Source: Parabacteroides merdae ATCC 43184
GTDB taxonomy: Bacteria; Bacteroidota; Bacteroidia; Bacteroidales; Tannerellaceae
Direction: 5' to 3'
Assembly (NCBI RefSeq): GCF_025151215.1
Contig: NZ_CP102286.1
Span: 1,426,001-1,490,000 of the forward strand
Length of the DNA stretch: 64,000 nt
Shown here: one piece after another, positions 63,126 through 64,000 of the stretch
Position numbering within the stretch: position 1 is the stretch's first letter
Layout of the letters: each line of letters begins with the position of its first letter
Notes under the pieces: model-generated
The model's input: the letters and a program-made list of their open reading frames with translations, nothing else
The model's database searches: none
What the model was told of the DNA's origin: nothing
Made by a program: the position numbers and the translations under genes

Positions 63126-64000
63126 TTACCCCTCTTTTTGTTTATTCAAAAGAGACAATTCTGTATTTCTCAATGTTTCCGCTTTTATTCTAAGCTGATG
63201 TTCTACAACCAAATCATAATCACATTTACTATCTCCTGTTTTACTTGTTACTACCAATAACTCCAAACAGAGTAAAAACAAAAACAGAAAAATATAAAAA
63301 GCTAATGCATATGGATCTTCCCGTAAAATGAGAACAAGTGCTTTCAATTCTTCCAAAAAACCTGTTGCTGCATTTTCAAATTCATCACGAGTTTTATCAG
63401 CCACCTCAATTTTTTCCTTTTGATATGTATCTAGTTGATTTTTATATAAATTCAGTGCTTCTTCATTAGCCTTTGCTTGAGCATTAAGAGGATTCTCTAC
63501 ACTTCGTTTATTCACACTAGTTATTTTTTCTACAACAGGATTTCCTTCTTCATCTACTCCAGTCTGTTTAGTAGTCGTACTGACATCAGTTGCCGTAATA
63601 ATCGGTTGTTTCGATAATTTATCATAAATTTGGATATTTGCTAAGCCTATAGAATCTATTAGTAAAGAAACACGCTTTATATCACTATCAAGATAAGCCA
63701 TACGTTTAGGTATTTCTTTATTGATTTGTTCAGTTCGTACTTCTTTCATCTTCACCGTAACATCATTTTTAAAAATGATTTGATCAAAAACAGCAGAACC
63801 CAAAACAGCCATTAAAAAAGCTAATACATATCTAAAGAATCCCATTATACCTAACTTACCTACTGTAAGAATAATAAAACGTTCAATACACAAAATCATA
63901 ATGACAAATACAGAGGATACTGCTAACTGCTGCCATAAAGAAGAAACACCCATATATCGTTCGGCAAAACAAAAACCAATAGCTCCCCAAATAACAGAAA
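63126..64000 (-). CDS. DUF4407-family membrane protein, 5' end outside window
   Basis: The frame is open to the window edge (residues SVIWGAIGFCFAERY precede the internal ATG at 63953), so about 290 C-terminal residues are seen. Helices near the start (SVFVIMILCIERFIILTV, YVLAFLMAVLGSAVF), a long charged coiled coil (KRMAYLDSDIKRVSLLIDS..., NLYKNQLDTYQKEK) and a last helix (ALAFYIFLFLFLLCLELLVV) fit the DUF4407 pattern. Function unknown. It lies 6 bp upstream of the flippase gene, so probably in the same transcript. Confidence 0.75.
   Translation of the reverse strand, partial: SVIWGAIGFCFAERYMGVSSLWQQLAVSSVFVIMILCIERFIILTVGKLGIMGFFRYVLAFLMAVLGSAVFDQIIFKNDVTVKMKEVRTEQINKEIPKRMAYLDSDIKRVSLLIDSIGLANIQIYDKLSKQPIITATDVSTTTKQTGVDEEGNPVVEKITSVNKRSVENPLNAQAKANEEALNLYKNQLDTYQKEKIEVADKTRDEFENAATGFLEELKALVLILREDPYALAFYIFLFLFLLCLELLVVTSKTGDSKCDYDLVVEHQLRIKAETLRNTELSLLNKQKEG

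Noticed and set aside
45395..64000. UpxY/UpxZ-type antitermination genes expected at Bacteroides capsule loci
   Set aside because: None of the genes in the window resembles them; if present they lie beyond base 64000.

Overview
The window reads as chromosomal DNA of a gut Bacteroidales bacterium. A Parabacteroides-like genome is my best guess, but this is inference. The support is: many copies of the Bacteroidetes -7 promoter element TAnnTTTG just upstream of genes; Bacteroidales families (BlaR1/TonB-C fusion, PCMD-domain protein, DUF6913, DUF4248, EpsG-type polymerase, lipoprotein Wza); and weak Shine-Dalgarno use. Base composition is mixed. The capsule glycosyltransferase block (about 48.2-64 kb) is visibly A+T-rich compared with the rest, as is usual for exchanged capsule cassettes.

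Layout. 1-0.7 kb: 3' end of an M56/TonB-C sensor gene. 0.9-13.3 kb: L-rhamnose region, with three GH78-type alpha-L-rhamnosidases, then rhaD, rhaT, rhaA and rhaB on the minus strand and a divergent AraC-type regulator. Enzymes release L-rhamnose, RhaT imports it, and RhaA-RhaB-RhaD convert it to DHAP and lactaldehyde. 13.3-17.9 kb: gtrA-like, thioredoxin-like lipoprotein, dapA, a DUF6913 gene and ligA. 17.9-26.3 kb: a sulfonation island with PCMD lipid/glycan-binding-like protein, sulfotransferase, cysN, cysD, cysC, a four-helix-bundle gene, a DASS/SLC13 anion transporter and cysQ. It makes PAPS, uses it and disposes of PAP, and there is no PAPS reductase, so the logic is sulfonation of an acceptor rather than cysteine synthesis. 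26.4-32.5 kb: patatin-like lipase, 2-hydroxyacid dehydrogenase, an unlisted 45-residue membrane peptide gene, a two-component system, an RlpA-like protein and a di-haem peroxidase. 32.6-64 kb: a capsule/exopolysaccharide locus. Its export half (tyrosine phosphatase, Wzc, Wza, a lipoprotein, YjbH) is followed by a replication-like module (DUF4248, primase, DnaB helicase, winged-helix protein), an HU-like protein and a glucosaminidase. Then comes the biosynthetic half: aminotransferase, HAD, ATP-grasp, initiating sugar transferase, seven glycosyltransferases, acyl/acetyltransferases, UDP-glucose dehydrogenase, polymerase and flippase. The window ends inside a DUF4407 gene.

Beyond the genes, two repeat systems stand out. 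First, 7-bp tandem arrays of four sequence classes sit exactly at start and stop codons. Many are built as inverted pairs of arrays; one pair encloses the four-helix-bundle gene and others lie in frame inside dnaG-like, cysN, cysC, PCMD and yjbH coding sequence. Second, arrays of three or four 18-bp palindromes repeat with an exact 22-bp period at four loci. Other notable signals are overlapping divergent rhamnose promoters, twin palindromes inside two neighbouring capsule genes, a frameshifted acyltransferase, a truncated glycosyltransferase remnant, and a 13-bp inverted repeat downstream of the capsule operon.
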